From NCBI RefSeq assembly GCF_045679555.1, contig NC_092096.1, positions 21,723,016 to 21,787,015 on the forward strand: DNA of 64,000 nucleotides. The letters are read 5' to 3'. This DNA is from Salvelinus alpinus. Taxonomy: Eukaryota; Chordata; Actinopteri; Salmoniformes; Salmonidae. A program made the translations under genes and the position numbers. Below, piece by piece: positions 44,644-57,112 of the stretch; the stretch's first letter is position 1; each line of letters begins with the position of its first letter. The notes under the pieces are model-generated. The model searched no databases. It was not told where the DNA came from and saw only the letters and a list, made by a program, of their open reading frames with translations.

Positions 44644-44877
44644 GTATGTAACGGATGGCTATCTAGTTAGCGGTGGTGCGCGCTAATAGCCTTTCAATTG
44701 GTGACGTCACTTGCTCTGAGCCCTTGAGGTAGTGGTTCCCCTTGCTCTGCAAGAGCCGCGGTTTTTGTGGAGCGATGGGTAACGATGCTTCGTGGGTGAA
44801 TGTTGTCTGTGTGCAGAGTGTCCCTGGTTCGCGCCCAGGTCGGGGCGAGGGGACGGACTAAAGCTAAACTGTTACAC
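44644..44877. mobile_element. Non-autonomous element with TGTAAC ends inserted in LINE tail
   Basis: Runs from tatgtaacggatggctatct to ctaaactgttacac with short inverted ends (tgtaac / gttaca). It contains ggttcgcgcccaggtcgggg, B-box-like. I recognise this as a repeated salmonid sequence but do not assign a family. Confidence 0.6.
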
Positions 44878-44884
44878 TTGCAAG

Positions 44885-45093
44885 GTCTTAAGAGAGATGA
44901 TAAGGACACCATGAAACAATTTTCAGCATGTTGCAACTGTGAAATATAGTTTTAAACAGTTTTCCATGAACACAGTCTAAAATCATGTTTGACGCAATTT
45001 GAAAGCAAAACCTTGTACAGCACTGTTAAGAGAGATCATAAGGACGCCATGAGACAATTTTCAGCATGTTGCAACTGTGAAATATAGTTTTAA
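44885..45093. repeat. ~70-bp direct repeat pair, ~140 bp apart
   Basis: cttaagagagatgataagga, ttttcagcatgttgcaactg and tgaaatatagttttaa at 44887-44955 recur almost exactly at 45026-45093. Confidence 0.85.
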
Positions 45094-45270
45094 CCAACAG
45101 TGCCGTTCAAGAAATAGAGTTCAGAAAATATTTACTAAATAAAGTAAAAAAAAAAAAAAATCACATCAAAAAGTAACACAATAAAATTACATAACATTAA
45201 CGAGGCTATATACGGGGGTACCGAGTCAATGTGCGGGGGTACAGGTTAATCGAGGTAATGTATATAGGCT
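45093..45270 (-). mobile_element. LINE 3' part, second piece
   Basis: aaccaacagtgccgttcaag, an A15 run and cgggggtaccgagtcaatgt then gcgggggtacaggttaatcg are the continuation of the family interrupted at 44643. Confidence 0.7.
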
Positions 45271-45737
45271 ATCATTCGAATGGTGGATTAACAGCCCAGT
45301 CTGCCCAGCCTATGAATTAACTTCTAATTTACACATCTCTGTCTTCAATGTTCCTTAATTGTGAAATTCATGCATCTCCGCTGACATCTCCACTGGCCTC
45401 TCTCTCTCTCCAATCCTCTGTATTCCTCTTATAGCTCTTGAACCAGTACCCTATAGCCCAAATGCTTGTCCTAGAAGTAGCAAGTTTGAATGGCGAGAGC
45501 TTCTCTGATATGACGTGATCACGTTGGCTGGTGGTAAAAAATCCAATAAACGGGAATCCTGCGTTTTTCCCGCGCCCAATGTTTATGTTTACAATTAAAT
45601 CTATTACGTCAGAATGCCCAATGTTAGAATGTTTCCAATCAAATGTATGAATTCAATTTGAACGTTTTCCCATCAGTCTAGTTTGCATTAACATTGTGAT
45701 TGGATGATAGCGGTGAAGGTTATCGAATCTAGTGGCA

Positions 45738-45792
45738 AGGAGTGGAACTTAAATTAAAGAGACTGGTACCCAGGCTAATGCTACATCTTTCT
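45738..45792. repeat. Inverted pair member, right
   Basis: gtggcaaggagtggaactta and gagactggtacccaggctaa then tgctaca: the inverse of 43160-43205. Confidence 0.6.
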
Positions 45793-45799
45793 GCCACTA

Positions 45800-47040
45800 G
45801 ATGTCGGACTCTACCCATCTCATATTCAGTGGTTACACAAATACATTATTCTACGGCTTCATAGACACAGCAACATATACGCTTTAAATGTAGCTAGCTT
45901 ATTTCTACAAGTATATGTGGCCCACAACATATTCGTTATTTGTTTATGGACAATTTATTTATCATTTAAAACATGACATTACTAGTTGTGCAGACTGCCG
46001 AGCATCAAGCAAAAGTAGTCGAACGATAATCACCGGATTACAGGCGTCTCAGTTAATCACTGATTCAACATTCGCACTCACAAGAAGGAAGGCTACGAAC
46101 AGGATTTCAGAGCTTTTATATAGACTTTAAAATACATGTAAAAAATCAGTTTTAGAAACTGATCCGTTACATCAACTAATTAAGCAATTTTCTAGAAAAC
46201 CATATGTATATGTTGTTAACCTGTGATAGCAGGCAGCTGTCCTGACTCCTTATCGAGTGTGGAATGATGGAGTGTGTAAGCTAACGTTAGCTATTTCTGC
46301 AGTTCTTCCTAGCTAGCGAACGAAAAAAAAGCATTACATCATAAGCAAGTTGCAACAGTCTAACTAACAGTGGATGGTACCAGATAAGCCAACTGAACCA
46401 AACAAGGTAAGGACTGGAGAGCTAACGTTGCCTTGTTATGGATGTTAATTATGCGAGTGTGAAAAGAGACACGGATCGGAGGGTGACAATTCTGAATGCG
46501 ACAAAATTGAATGGGTCCGCTCTGTTCTGCTTGGGTGCTAACCCACACCAGCCAGATAGTTAGTTAGCAAGTTAGATATAGTTGTTGACATCAATGTTGG
46601 CTATGGAGTTGTTAACTGTATGCTTATCAACGACAATGTTACCAACTCGAAATTATCCTGGCTAGCTAGCTAGCTAGAATGCTAACTGACTTCATTATTT
46701 AGCTAGCCTGGTGGGGGTTATGTAATAGATGATAGGGCAATGAACAGGATCCAACCAGCTCACTTGTTTTTCATCTGATAACGTTACATGTAAATGGCAA
46801 CGGAATCGATGATGCCCCCCGAGTATTTCAATCGCAGGCTAGATGGCTATGTCAAGGCATCATACATTTGTATTAGCTAGATGACAGGGCAATCCGAATG
46901 CAGCCGTGCATGATCAGCATGACTACAGTAGATATAGCCTAGTTGATACTCTTGACTTTGTAAAAAAAAATATATATATATATTTTGCTGTTATCTTTTG
47001 AATGCAGTGCCTGAAGCATTGGGAGGGAAATGATATAATT
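45800..47040. other. Flank with possible plus-strand 5' noncoding exon
   Basis: AT-rich, with many gttagct/ctagcta motifs and an (AT)n run near 46970-46983. Weak exon-like candidate: acceptor-like tatttctgcag ends at 46299 and donor CAAG|GTAAGGAC follows 46405. No reading frame was recognised. Confidence 0.3.
46300..46405 (+). other. Weak candidate exon (noncoding)
   Basis: Between tttctgcag and the strong donor aacaag|gtaagg. It could equally be a first exon whose start is unknown. On the strand opposite to zdhhc17 and about 3.9 kb from its start. No homology; speculative. Confidence 0.15.
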
Positions 47041-47042
47041 GC

Positions 47043-47652
47043 TCTCCATTTAAGGAAAGGGGGATACCTAGTTAGCTGTACAACTGAATGCATCTCCATT
47101 TAAGGAAAGGGGGATACCTAGTCAGCTGTACAACTGAATGCATCTCCATTTAAGGAAAGGGGGATACCTAGTCAGCTGTACAACTGAATGCATCTCCATT
47201 TAAGGAAAGGGGGATACCTAGTCAGCTGTACAACTGAATGCATCTCCATTTTAGGAAAGGGGGATACCTAGTCAGCTGTACAACTGAATGCATCACCATT
47301 CAAGGAAAGGGGGATATCTAGTCAGCTGTACAACTGAATGCATCTCCATTTAAGGAAAGGGGGATACCTAGTCAGCTATACAACTGAATGCATCTCCATT
47401 TAAGGAAAGGGGATACCTAGTCAGCTGTACAACTGAATGCATCTCCATTTAAGGAAAGGGGGATACCTAGTCAGCTGTACAACTGAATGCATCTCCATTT
47501 AAGGAAAGGGGGATACCTAGTCAGCTGTATACTGAATGCATCTCCATTTAAGGAAAGGGGGATACCTAGTCAGCTGTACAACTGAATGCATCTCCATTTA
47601 AGGAAAGGGGGATACCCTTAGTCAGCTGTACAACTGAATGCATCTCCATTTA
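47043..47652. repeat. 50-bp minisatellite, 12 copies
   Basis: Unit tccatttaaggaaaggggga then tacctagtcagctgtacaactgaatgcatc, very uniform. Confidence 0.96.
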
Positions 47653-47659
47653 GATGCAA

Positions 47660-48447
47660 ATGTACACCGACTGGGAAACAAACACGGAAACATTTTACAA
47701 AATGTCTGCAATTTATATTTTGCACCTTCAGTTAAAACATGATGAGATATGGAAATACAAGTCACAGGGCTTGGTTCTTGTTTGTTAGCCAATGTTGTGC
47801 TGTGAAAGCTGTCCAAAACATCAACCCTGAGCTGACTTCACGTTACACTGAGATCCTGCGGTGGGGTTATGTCAGCAGGCCCAGGCATGATCAGATATTA
47901 GGTTACAACTCTCACTTGATACGAAGAGCTCAGTAACATGACACCCCACCATGAGACACAGCTCTACAATAACATGTTCTGCACCCTCTTTTCATAACGG
48001 CACACTGAAGGCATCATCACCATACATCACCAGACATCACCAGACAAACTGAAGGTACAGTATAGTTAGCCGACTAAAACCAGGGTTATACTCTGTGGTT
48101 GACTTGGACTGAAATAGGTGCCGGTATTTATTTTGGTTGCCGATACTGTTTCTATTTAGGTGCAGGAGCTCCACGATACTTTTGAGTGAATATTCTAGAA
48201 GAGGAACAGGAACTGCAGCAGTAGATACATTGAGGCGTCGGTGCTCCGGCCCAAGTCTAGCACTGGTTCAGAAAAGCGGTTGAAATGATTTCCCATCAGT
48301 CTAGTTGTCAAAGATGATCTAGCCCTTCCTTGAAAATCAACCAATAAGAAATATACCTTTGTTGTTAGAGGATATATTGAGGTTCAACTGTACTATTATA
48401 AAGCGCTCTATCAAAGTACTATCACCTCCTAAAGATTTGAGGCAAAT
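47660..48447. other. Spacer between arrays
   Basis: Single-copy DNA, with short cattacatcaccagacatc-like repeats near 48015-48050. Nothing further seen. Confidence 0.5.
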
Positions 48448-49000
48448 ACTAGACTACTCCTAAGGATTCAGGCTGAGTGGACTGGTAGCCTAGCCTAGAC
48501 TGGGACTCCCTAAGGATTCAGGCTGAGTGGACTGGTAGCCTAGCCTAGACTGGGACTCCCTAAGGATTCAGGCTGAGTGGACTGGTAGTCTAGCCTAGAC
48601 TGGGACTCCCTAAGGATTCAGGCTAAGTGGACTGGTAGCCTAGCCTAGACTGGGACTCCCTAAGGATTCAGGCTGAGTGGACTGGTATCCTAGCCTAGAC
48701 TGGGACTCCCTAAGGATTCAGGCTGAGTGGACTGGTAGTCTAGCCTAGACTGGGACTCCCTAAGGATTCAGGCTAAGTGGACTGGTAGCCTAGCCTAGAC
48801 TGGGACTCCCTAAGGATTCAGGCTAAGTGGACTGGTAGCCTAGCCTAGACTGGGACTCCCTAAGGATTCAGGCTGAGTGGACTGGTATCCTAGCCTAGAC
48901 TGGGACTCCCTAAGGATTCAGGCTGAGTGGACTGGTAGCCTAAATTGGGACTCTCTAAGGATTCAGGCTGAGTGGACTGGTAGCCTAGCCTAAATTGGGG
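48448..49000. repeat. 50-bp minisatellite, ~11 copies
   Basis: Unit ctaaggattcaggctgagtg then gactggtagcctagcctagactgggactcc. Variants (gtagtc, gtatcc, ctaagtgg) recur in the same order, suggesting multi-unit duplication. Confidence 0.95.
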
Positions 49001-51840
49001 ACCACATATTTCCATGTTTTCCATTCTTGACAGATTTGCATGTCAATGTAGGGTAATCATCATCTCACCCAGAGAGGAAACATTCGTCATGTGAGTGATG
49101 AGGTGTAGACTACACCCTCGGTCACAGGCTCTGGCCTCCAAGGCCTTGCAGGTCATTTGCCTGCCAAATATAGTTTCCATTCGCCCCTCAAACTAGGCCT
49201 GCAGCTCGTGGCCAGTGTACTGTCGCTCAGCTCTGGGATATCTGTGGCGTGTCTTGATCAATTTCCACGTAGGCCTTTTTATATACCTGTTAAGATAGGA
49301 TGCTGACATGCTGTCGAGCTTGCTGTGCTTTATTCCCACTCTCGTTTCAGTATACTGCACATGATCAGGTTTACTGGTTGTGGTGTGTAGCTGTGTCGTT
49401 GCTCAGAGAGATTTCCTATCATAAGAGTAATGTCATTGTGTGCTGGGTCATTTAATGCTCTCGGTCATTTGAATGCATAGCTTTTTTAATGTTTATTTAT
49501 GGCAGTAGAAGGCAGGCCTCCAGACATCACAATTACATTCGGGAGCAAGATTATTCATGCTCAGACAAAATGAGGGTGTTAGCCAGCCATGTTAATGAAA
49601 TACATTCTTAATGCCAACACGTAGCGCCACGCGACAGTGTAGTGGAATGGAATCAAATCAGAGAACAAACCAGAAGGACAGACAGTTTACACAGGCTTTA
49701 AAGTCCAATGATCTGGTAACAATTACACATGAATAACATTTATTTTAACATTGAACAGAGTCTGTTTGATTACATGTGAATGATCTCAGTCTTTTTTCTA
49801 CTATGTATTTCTACAGAGTCGTATTAGTTGACAAGGTAAAGGTAAGTTTAGCTAGGCTACTGTAGGCTAATTGCTATTGCGAAGTATCTTGGTCAGAATA
49901 TTTTTTAGAGATGTTGCTATAGTAATTCAACCTTGTTTGCCTAGTGCGCTATAAACTCTCGTGGACAGAATACGTAACATAAATGGTATCTGACACAAAT
50001 ACGCAAGGTTTTGTGTTTTGGAGAGGAAGTGCACTATGACCTAAACAGTAGCTGGCCTTGTCAGGGAGCAATGTTCACATTGTTTACCATGGTGCTGCTA
50101 TCACCTATTGGAATGCCAGTAGGCGTTAAGGCTGAGATATCTACACCAGCCTGGGCTGTGAAGTGAGACAGAGGCCGGCAGACATCAAAGGTGACAGAGG
50201 ACGCATGTTGTCTTTTTCAAGGGGGGAGAATCTATACAGGTTGGGAACAGGGAGTCAGACAACACCTTGGGGGTTGGTTGCTCAGGTGACCTTGTGTTTA
50301 CTCTCACTCTGTGAGACTGCTGGCCACACAACACACAGAGGGAAGTCTCCTCTCCCCAGTCACTGTTACTGATCTCCTCACTGGTCTCCACGGTGATGGA
50401 TGCCCTGGGCATAACCTCACTGCTTGTATCATTGACTTATAACAGAGGACCGCACTCACCCAATGATAAACAATGTTTTTCTTCCCGAGGATGACTGGAA
50501 TAGCTGCCTAATGTTTTCAGAGTCAGACAGATGTCCTTCACATTACTGCTGGAGGAGATTGCCTGCTTGGAACCAGTCATGACTTATCTCTTGAAAGGGA
50601 TACTTCAGGATTTTGTTGGATACCGTTTTTATGTTTCTGCGTGCAGTTTGAAGGCAGTTGCTAACTAGTGCTAGCGCAATTGCTAACGCAATGACTGGAA
50701 GTCTAACGTGTCTGATAGACTTTGTCATTACGCTAACGCAAGTTAGCATTGGCTCTCGAAACTACCTCTAACTTCCTTCATAATGGACGCAGAGACACAA
50801 AAATGGTATCCACAAGTTCATCGTACTCTGGTGAAATAGATAAAGGCGTTGCCAAAATTCCAAAGTATCCCTTTAAAGCTGCTGAAATTAGGCAAACTAT
50901 TCAAATTTTAGTAACCAAGAAATGGCGGAGCTGTTTCTGCATATTGCACCTTTTAAGACTGTCAAATCACATGGCTTTCTGGAGTTCGCTGGATTCAAAG
51001 GCCATAGAAATGAGTGAATAGACTAATAATTTTGGTTTAAAAAACATCCTATGTCCTATGTGACAGGCACCCACTGATATGACATACAGTACAGTATCCT
51101 GCTAAAGACATAATCAAATCAAATACAATTGTATTTGTCACAGTGAAATGCTTAGTTACAAGCCCTTAACCAACAATGCAGTTTTAACAGAAATAAGAGG
51201 GGGTACAGTACCAATGTTTAACTTTTCCAATAATTCCATATGAAATAATGTCTCTTCTAGTCTGTCCACATGAATCCACGTTGCTTGTAATGATCTTCTG
51301 TTCATTGTAATATTAAGACACTAGGCCTAAATGCAGAGGACATTTAAAACGTCCACACTCAGTATCTGTAGGCTGTGTTGATATTGCTTCCTGCCAGGGT
51401 TGAAGCCCAGCCTTGGTAACAGAGCTCTAATGCTGAGTCACACACACCCTGGAGGCTGATGGTCATGGAAACGACACCACTGCAGAGTGTAATGGATGGA
51501 CTGGGTCGAGTCTGGCCTGTGATTTGGGTGACTGAGTGCTATGTAGACAAATAGCTGGTTCAGTGTAATGGTTGTCTCAGGCTTTCTCCTGTGCCTGGGA
51601 TCTGAAGGGCTTTCAATAGCCACAGCCACCAGTAGCCTTGTCACTGCTGGAGGCTGATGTTGCACTCAAGTCAAAATGGACTTCAAATCATCACTGATGC
51701 AATGCACAAGTCTTACTTTAGTAGGAATATCGTAATACTGTGTGACTGGCTTTGAAAAATCTTTCAACCCGTCTGCTTTCTTACCTGAACGAATTACAAT
51801 TTGCACCTGGAGTTCAAACAAACCCAAAGTACAGAAGTTT
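49001..51840. other. Single-copy flank
   Basis: Mostly unique sequence with a LINE-tail fragment at 51111-51225. Short open frames only; no exon could be supported. Confidence 0.5.
51111..51225 (-). mobile_element. LINE 3'-tail fragment
   Basis: aatcaaatcaaatacaattg, atttgtcacagtgaaatgct and acaagcccttaaccaacaat: the reverse complement of the same RSg-1-like family. Confidence 0.75.
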
Positions 51841-51861
51841 AATTAACACCTGCTTAACACC

Positions 51862-51881
51862 CCCCCCCCCCCAGCTGTGTA

Positions 51882-51932
<51 letters not shown>
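51862..51932. repeat. Poly-C and (CA)n microsatellite
   Basis: Twelve or more C at about 51860-51872, then roughly 25 CA dinucleotides at 51882-51930 ending in gcgcgc-like bases. Confidence 0.92.
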
Positions 51933-52167
51933 GCAGGTTGAGGATTCACTATAGACAAGGGCTACGCCTGGCCCTTGGAGATCATTGGCCCAGCTAGTCA
52001 TCCTCAGGGCTCGACCTTATATATAATTAGATATGAAGGAAAACCTCATCAGGATTGTGCACCCAAGTGACTGTTCCCCGGAGGGACAGTGCTGCAACCA
52101 CAGATGGTTCCTTTAACTGTTCTTGGGAACATGGAGCGGCTTTTGGTGACTGTACCCTGCTGTGTAG

Positions 52168-52985
52168 GGGCCTAGTGGAGAGTCCTGTGTCGGGGCCTAG
52201 TGGAGAGTCCTGTGTCGGGTCCTAGTGGAGAGTCCTGTGTCGGGTCCTAGTGGAGAGTCCTGTGTCGGGGCCTAGTGGAGAGTCCTGTGTCGGGGCCTAG
52301 TGGAGAGTCCTGTGTCGAGGCCTAGTGGAGAGTCCTGTGTCGAGGCCTAGTGGAGAGTCCTGTGTCGGGGCCTAGTGGAGAGTCCTGTGTCGGGGCCTAG
52401 TGGAGAGTCCTGTGTCGGGGCCTAGTGGGGAGTCCTGTGTCGGGGCCTAGTGGGGAGTCCTGTGTCGGGGCCTAGTGGGGAGTCCTGTGTCGGGGCCTAG
52501 TGGGGAGTCCTGTGTCGGGGCCTAGTGGGGAGTCCTGTGTCGGGGCCTAGTGGGGAGTCCTGTGTCGGGGCCGAGTGGGGAGTCCTGTGTCGGGGCCGAG
52601 TGGGGAGTCCTGTGTCGGGGCCGAGTGGAGAGTCCTGTGTCGGGGCCGAGTGGAGAGTCCTGTGTCGGGGCCGAGTGGAGAGTCCTGTGTCGGGGCCGAG
52701 TGGAGAGTCCTGTGTCGGGGCCGAGTGGAGAGTCCTGTGTCGGGGCCGAGTGGAGAGTCCTGTGTCGGGGCCGAGTGGGGAGTCCTGTGTCGGGGCCGAG
52801 TGGGGAGTCCTGTGTCGGGGCCGAGTGGGGAGTCCTGTGTCGGGGCCGAGTGGGGAGTCCTGTGTCGGGGCCGAGTGGAGAGTCCTGTGTCGGGGCCGAG
52901 TGGGGAGTCCTGTGTCGGGGCCGAGTGGAGAGTCCTGTGTCGGGGCCGAGTGGAGAGTCCTGTGTCGGGGCCGAGTGAAGAGGCC
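52168..52985. repeat. 25-bp minisatellite, ~33 copies
   Basis: Unit ctagtggagagtcctgtgtc then ggggc. The left half carries 'cctag' (a stop in one frame), the right half 'ccgag'. Since 25 is not a multiple of 3, the right half is open in all three plus frames, explaining 137-159-codon overlapping frames that are not genes. Confidence 0.97.
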
Positions 52986-52999
52986 TAGTGGAGAGGCCT

Positions 53000-53615
53000 C
53001 ATGACGTCTAGCGCCTCATGATTCATAAAGTAATAACACACTCTCAATGTCATCCTTTCTCACATTACGCTTTAGTCCATTAGAGATGCTGAATGAAATA
53101 CTACATCTTCTGGGTTAAATGCGGAAGACACATTTCAGTTGAAGGCCTTCAGTTGTACAGCTGACTAGGTATCCCTCTTTCCCTTCCCTTTCTAACTACC
53201 TTCACTACACGTCAATGACAGCTAGCACAGTTGCCTATTAGCTAGAGGCTTATAAAGCATGTGAGAACACAGAGACTCAGTCTGTTCTTTTCCCTCTTCA
53301 CCTTGACAGCTGACGCTGACGTTGACATTAAGAGAGACTAATGACTAAAGCAATTATAGTTTTCTCCCTTTACAGTCAAAATGTGTTGTTAGCAAGTTTC
53401 CTTTATCCCAAGATATTTGTGAATTGTGCTGTAAGTCTTTGTGTTCCAACACTGCTAAATGCTACGCTTCACTAGATGTATTGAATAGTGTCATTCATAG
53501 TCTGTGTGTTAGAGCGGGCTGAGCTGTTTTACAGTGTTGAACTGGTTTTTAATGCATTTTACACCTCTTTGAAATGAGCTGATTTGTTGCATAAAGCCCC
53601 CGGATTAGCTGTGAC
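53000..53615. other. Spacer
   Basis: Single-copy AT-rich DNA; nothing recognisable. Confidence 0.5.
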
Positions 53616-53617
53616 TT

Positions 53618-54103
53618 TCAAAACCCACTCCTGTCTCGTAAAAACCCGCTCCTGTCTCGTAAAAACCTGCTCCTGTCTCGTAAAAACCCGCTCCCGTCTC
53701 ATAAAAACCCTCCTCCCGTCTCGTAAAAACCCTCCTCCCGTCTCGTAAAAACCCTCCTCCCGTCTCGTAAAAACCCTCCTCCCGTCTCGTAAAAACCCTC
53801 CTGTCTCGTAAAAACCTGCTCCTGTCTCGTAAAAACCCGCTCCCGTCTCATAAAAACCCTCCTCCCGTCTCGTAAAAACCTGCTCCCGTCTCGTAAAAAC
53901 CTGCTCCTGTCTCATAAAAACCCTCCTCCCGTCTCGTAAAAACCCTCCTCCCGTCTCGTAAAAACCCTCCTCCCGTCTCGTAAAAACCCTCCTCCCGTCT
54001 CGTAAAAACCTTCCTCCCGTCTCGTAAAAACCCTCCTCCCGTCTCGTAAAAACCCTCCTCCCGTCTCGTAAAAACCCTCCTCCCGTCTCGTAAAAAGTTG
54101 GAG
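53618..54103. repeat. 20/22-bp minisatellite, ~23 copies
   Basis: Units of tcctcccgtctcgtaaaaac then cc, with shorter gctcctgtctcgtaaaaacc forms at the left. The minus strand gives open frames with the period RREEGFYETGGGFLRDG; artefactual. Confidence 0.95.
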
Positions 54104-54109
54104 GATTGT

Positions 54110-57060
54110 GTCTGGAATAGTCTGGACTCTTGTTTCCATCCCATTAGCGCTGATCCTACCAAGACCAAGAAAGAAACCCACTGAAACGGATTGTAGACTG
54201 TGTTTATATATAGAAACTACAGGTCAAAGTTCATCTAGTTGAAGCACTTTTTGAAGGCCATTGTCTTGGATGAAGGAGACATTTCAGGACGGTCTTCCCC
54301 AGAGCTCCAGAAGGACGGGATCATGACGAGGCCCGTGGGGCGTGGCGTCTCTGCAGCGCAGTGACCCAGTAGTCCGACTCCCCTGCATAGCTGGCATTCT
54401 CAGCTGCCTGAAATACTGCTCCGAGGCAGGGTTCCCTCGTCCACCCTAAACCATTATTACGTCGGGCCTCCGTGTTGCACAGACAGGATTATGGAGCTAA
54501 ATATAACCCCGCTTTAGGGCCTACACACCGGTTGTGACATCATAGGTGTGGCCCAGTGAACCCTGTCAACATGGAGTGTATATAGTTTTAATCACTGGAG
54601 CAATGCAGTATAGGAAAAAGGAATGAGGAGTACAAAGATAATATATTCTATAGGTTAGCTAGATGTTTGACTGACAGCACTGCTACAGCAGCAACATCAG
54701 ACCGACCCTAAAAGCCTGGGAGAGATGATTGTGGGCTTACCTCACTATAGAAAGGATTTGTCACTGGGTGGGACAACGAGGCTACTTCTGTATTCTGTAA
54801 CTATGGCTTCACTGCTTTGACTGCTACGCTAGTGAAGCAAACCCCTTTCTTCTGCGCCAGGCTTTGTGAATGGAGTGAACACAAAGACCCAGCGGGCTGA
54901 TAGCATTCTCCTTTGTAGGATTTCACTTCTTTTCTGACTTCGGCAGGTTCTTAAAAGCCCCCCTCTAATTGGAAACTCAGCCAAGTCTCAGCTTTAGGAA
55001 TCAGAGATTGAATGAGTTTCGTGCACGGCTATTCCACGCTAACAGAATTATACTGTGACTCAGATTTTTCACTTTAAAATCTATACCAAACCAAAACCAT
55101 TGATTTCAAAGTTTAACAAACCATATGCACAAGGACTTTCCACAGAACATTTTATAAACACACATTTACAGCAAACTGCAGATACAAAGTGTGGTAACAG
55201 AAGAGGGAGATTTTACCGTCTGCACAGTTATTACAGTGAATGTTTTGTTTTTAAATGTACTGTGTAAATTGTTCAAAGTAGTCATGATGTATAGAGGAGT
55301 GTTCTATGGTTTGTTAGACTTTGAAGTCAGTTGTTTGGCAAACATTTTAAAGTGTCAACTCAGTTTCAGCATAATTCCGTTACCTTGGAATTTCCCTGCA
55401 GTGAATGTAGGAGGAGTGTCTTGTTGCTCTTAAACCGACTGATAAGATAATAAAAGCCAGCAGCAGCTCTGTTTTCTGGGGACAAATTATCCTCGGCCAT
55501 CTAAAGCTTCATTTGCACCTGGCTCAGGAAGCTCTGTTCAGGAAGCTCAGTTCAGAGACCAGTGGGGACTGGCGTTCGTGCCCACTGCTCTCTCGATTGA
55601 CCCTAATTTAATTACTTAGCTGTTTTATTAAATTAAGTCAAGCTTTGTTGCTCTTGAATCACTGAGTAGAAATTTATGGGCGTCGCCCGATTTGAAGCTG
55701 TGCTTTCCTCACAGTGGAAAAAACCCATCAAGATGTTTCACTGTTGCTTCATCATTTCTCTGGCCTTTGTTGGTCTGAAATAAGCTGTTATCACGTTTTA
55801 TAGAAAAAGCTTAAGGTGAAAGGTGGCGAAGTGGCTCTGTTGCCGGGAGACTGAACAGATGGTAATGTGTTTACCACAGTAAACGTATTTAAAAAGCCCA
55901 GCAAAAACTAAATGGGATTTGCACTGACTGTGCCTTCATTACAGTCACCCTCTCTTCATCTGTAGTCTGCTCTTGTGAAACACATTGTTCCTCCCATTGT
56001 TGGACACCGTGTGAAAAGTCTGAAACAAATGAGTTCTTTAACTTCTCCAGCGCCGCCACCACTCCCTTTTAGCCCTGGGCGGTGATTGAGTACACGTTGA
56101 TACCAACCAACAACAACACTGAAAACAGCACCGCTTGGTCCCTCGACAGTTAGAGTTGCCTCATGGAAAGTGTCCCTGGGCGTTGAGGCATCGCCGCGGG
56201 AACGGTTTGGAACGTAACCCCTGTTAGGCTAATCCGTCTCGGGCTAAACCCCGGACCGTCCCTGGGAACATAGTGAGAGTGACGCTGTGACGTACCCCGG
56301 AACTCTTATGTCACCTGACCGACCGTGCTCTGATGTTTCAGTCACGCCCGAGTCGCCAGTGCTTGCCGGGCTAACCAGGAGACTGACTCAACCCTGATCC
56401 TACTTCTACTAGCTACAGCAGCACCCACCAGTCTGCCCGCATGAGGACATCGTTTGGCAGAGAAGGGGAGACTGAGCTGGTAAGAGGAGAGGTCTAGGTG
56501 ACCTGAAGGTAAACCTCAGTCCTAATGGCTTCCTCCAGACAACTACCCCTGTGGATTACGTTTGTGTTGGTGGAGGCTGTACAGGACTTCTGCCTCAGCG
56601 GGTGTTCTTAGTAGTTTTAGAATTTACTGTTTTGCTTTTGAAAAGTGTAAATAATATAAATATGAAGAAGATTCCAAAGAAGAACGACAATTTATAAATT
56701 AGGCGAACAAAATCGTATTAATTGATGCATTTAGTGTTTATTGAGTTTGTCACTATCAGGTCTCAGTGGAGGGTTTCTGTAGGCAGTCAGGTTTGTACTG
56801 GTGCAGTTCTCTGGAAACAGCAGCTTCTGCAGGGTGTCAGTGTGGAAGTGCATTTCCCTTCCCCCAGGTTATAGGCCTAGCTGTTGCTTTATGACTACCA
56901 TAGCAACATTGAAACGTCCAATGAACAGGAGGTGGGAATATTCCACTTAATGTCTGACTGATAGTAATGGCCAGTGTGCTTATTTATTACCGTCTGAGAG
57001 CAAGAGCCTCCGCTCACCTTGTGGGCTAACACCAATAACTAGGTTAGTCTGGCCTGTGGA
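54110..57060. other. Single-copy flank with a candidate exon
   Basis: The longest array-free stretch of the right half. Except for the weak exon candidate at 56342-56479 no coding evidence was found. Confidence 0.5.
56342..56479 (+). other. Candidate first coding exon of a divergent gene (weak)
   Basis: Acceptor-like ctgatgtttcag ends at 56341 and a good donor, CTG|GTAAGAG, follows 56479. An ATG at 56441 opens 13 codons (MRTSFGREGETEL) to the donor, phase 0. Other vertebrates carry OSBPL8 head-to-head with ZDHHC17 as I recall, but this peptide does not convincingly match it. Confidence 0.2.
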
Positions 57061-57074
57061 ACTGTGCTCTTCAC

Positions 57075-57080
57075 ACACAC

Positions 57081-57112
<32 letters not shown>
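57075..57112. repeat. (acacat)n microsatellite
   Basis: Six or so hexamers directly before the 64-bp array. Confidence 0.9.

Noticed and set aside
52525..53004. Three overlapping 137-159-codon frames
   Set aside because: A 25-bp period is read in all three frames, giving the same cyclic peptide; typical repeat artefact.
53559..54181. Minus-strand Arg/Glu/Gly-rich frames
   Set aside because: They come from the 20/22-bp array and change frame with unit-length variants.
56441..56479. Firm assignment of the 13-codon frame to OSBPL8
   Set aside because: The peptide does not match the OSBPL8 N-terminus as I know it; kept only as a weak exon candidate.
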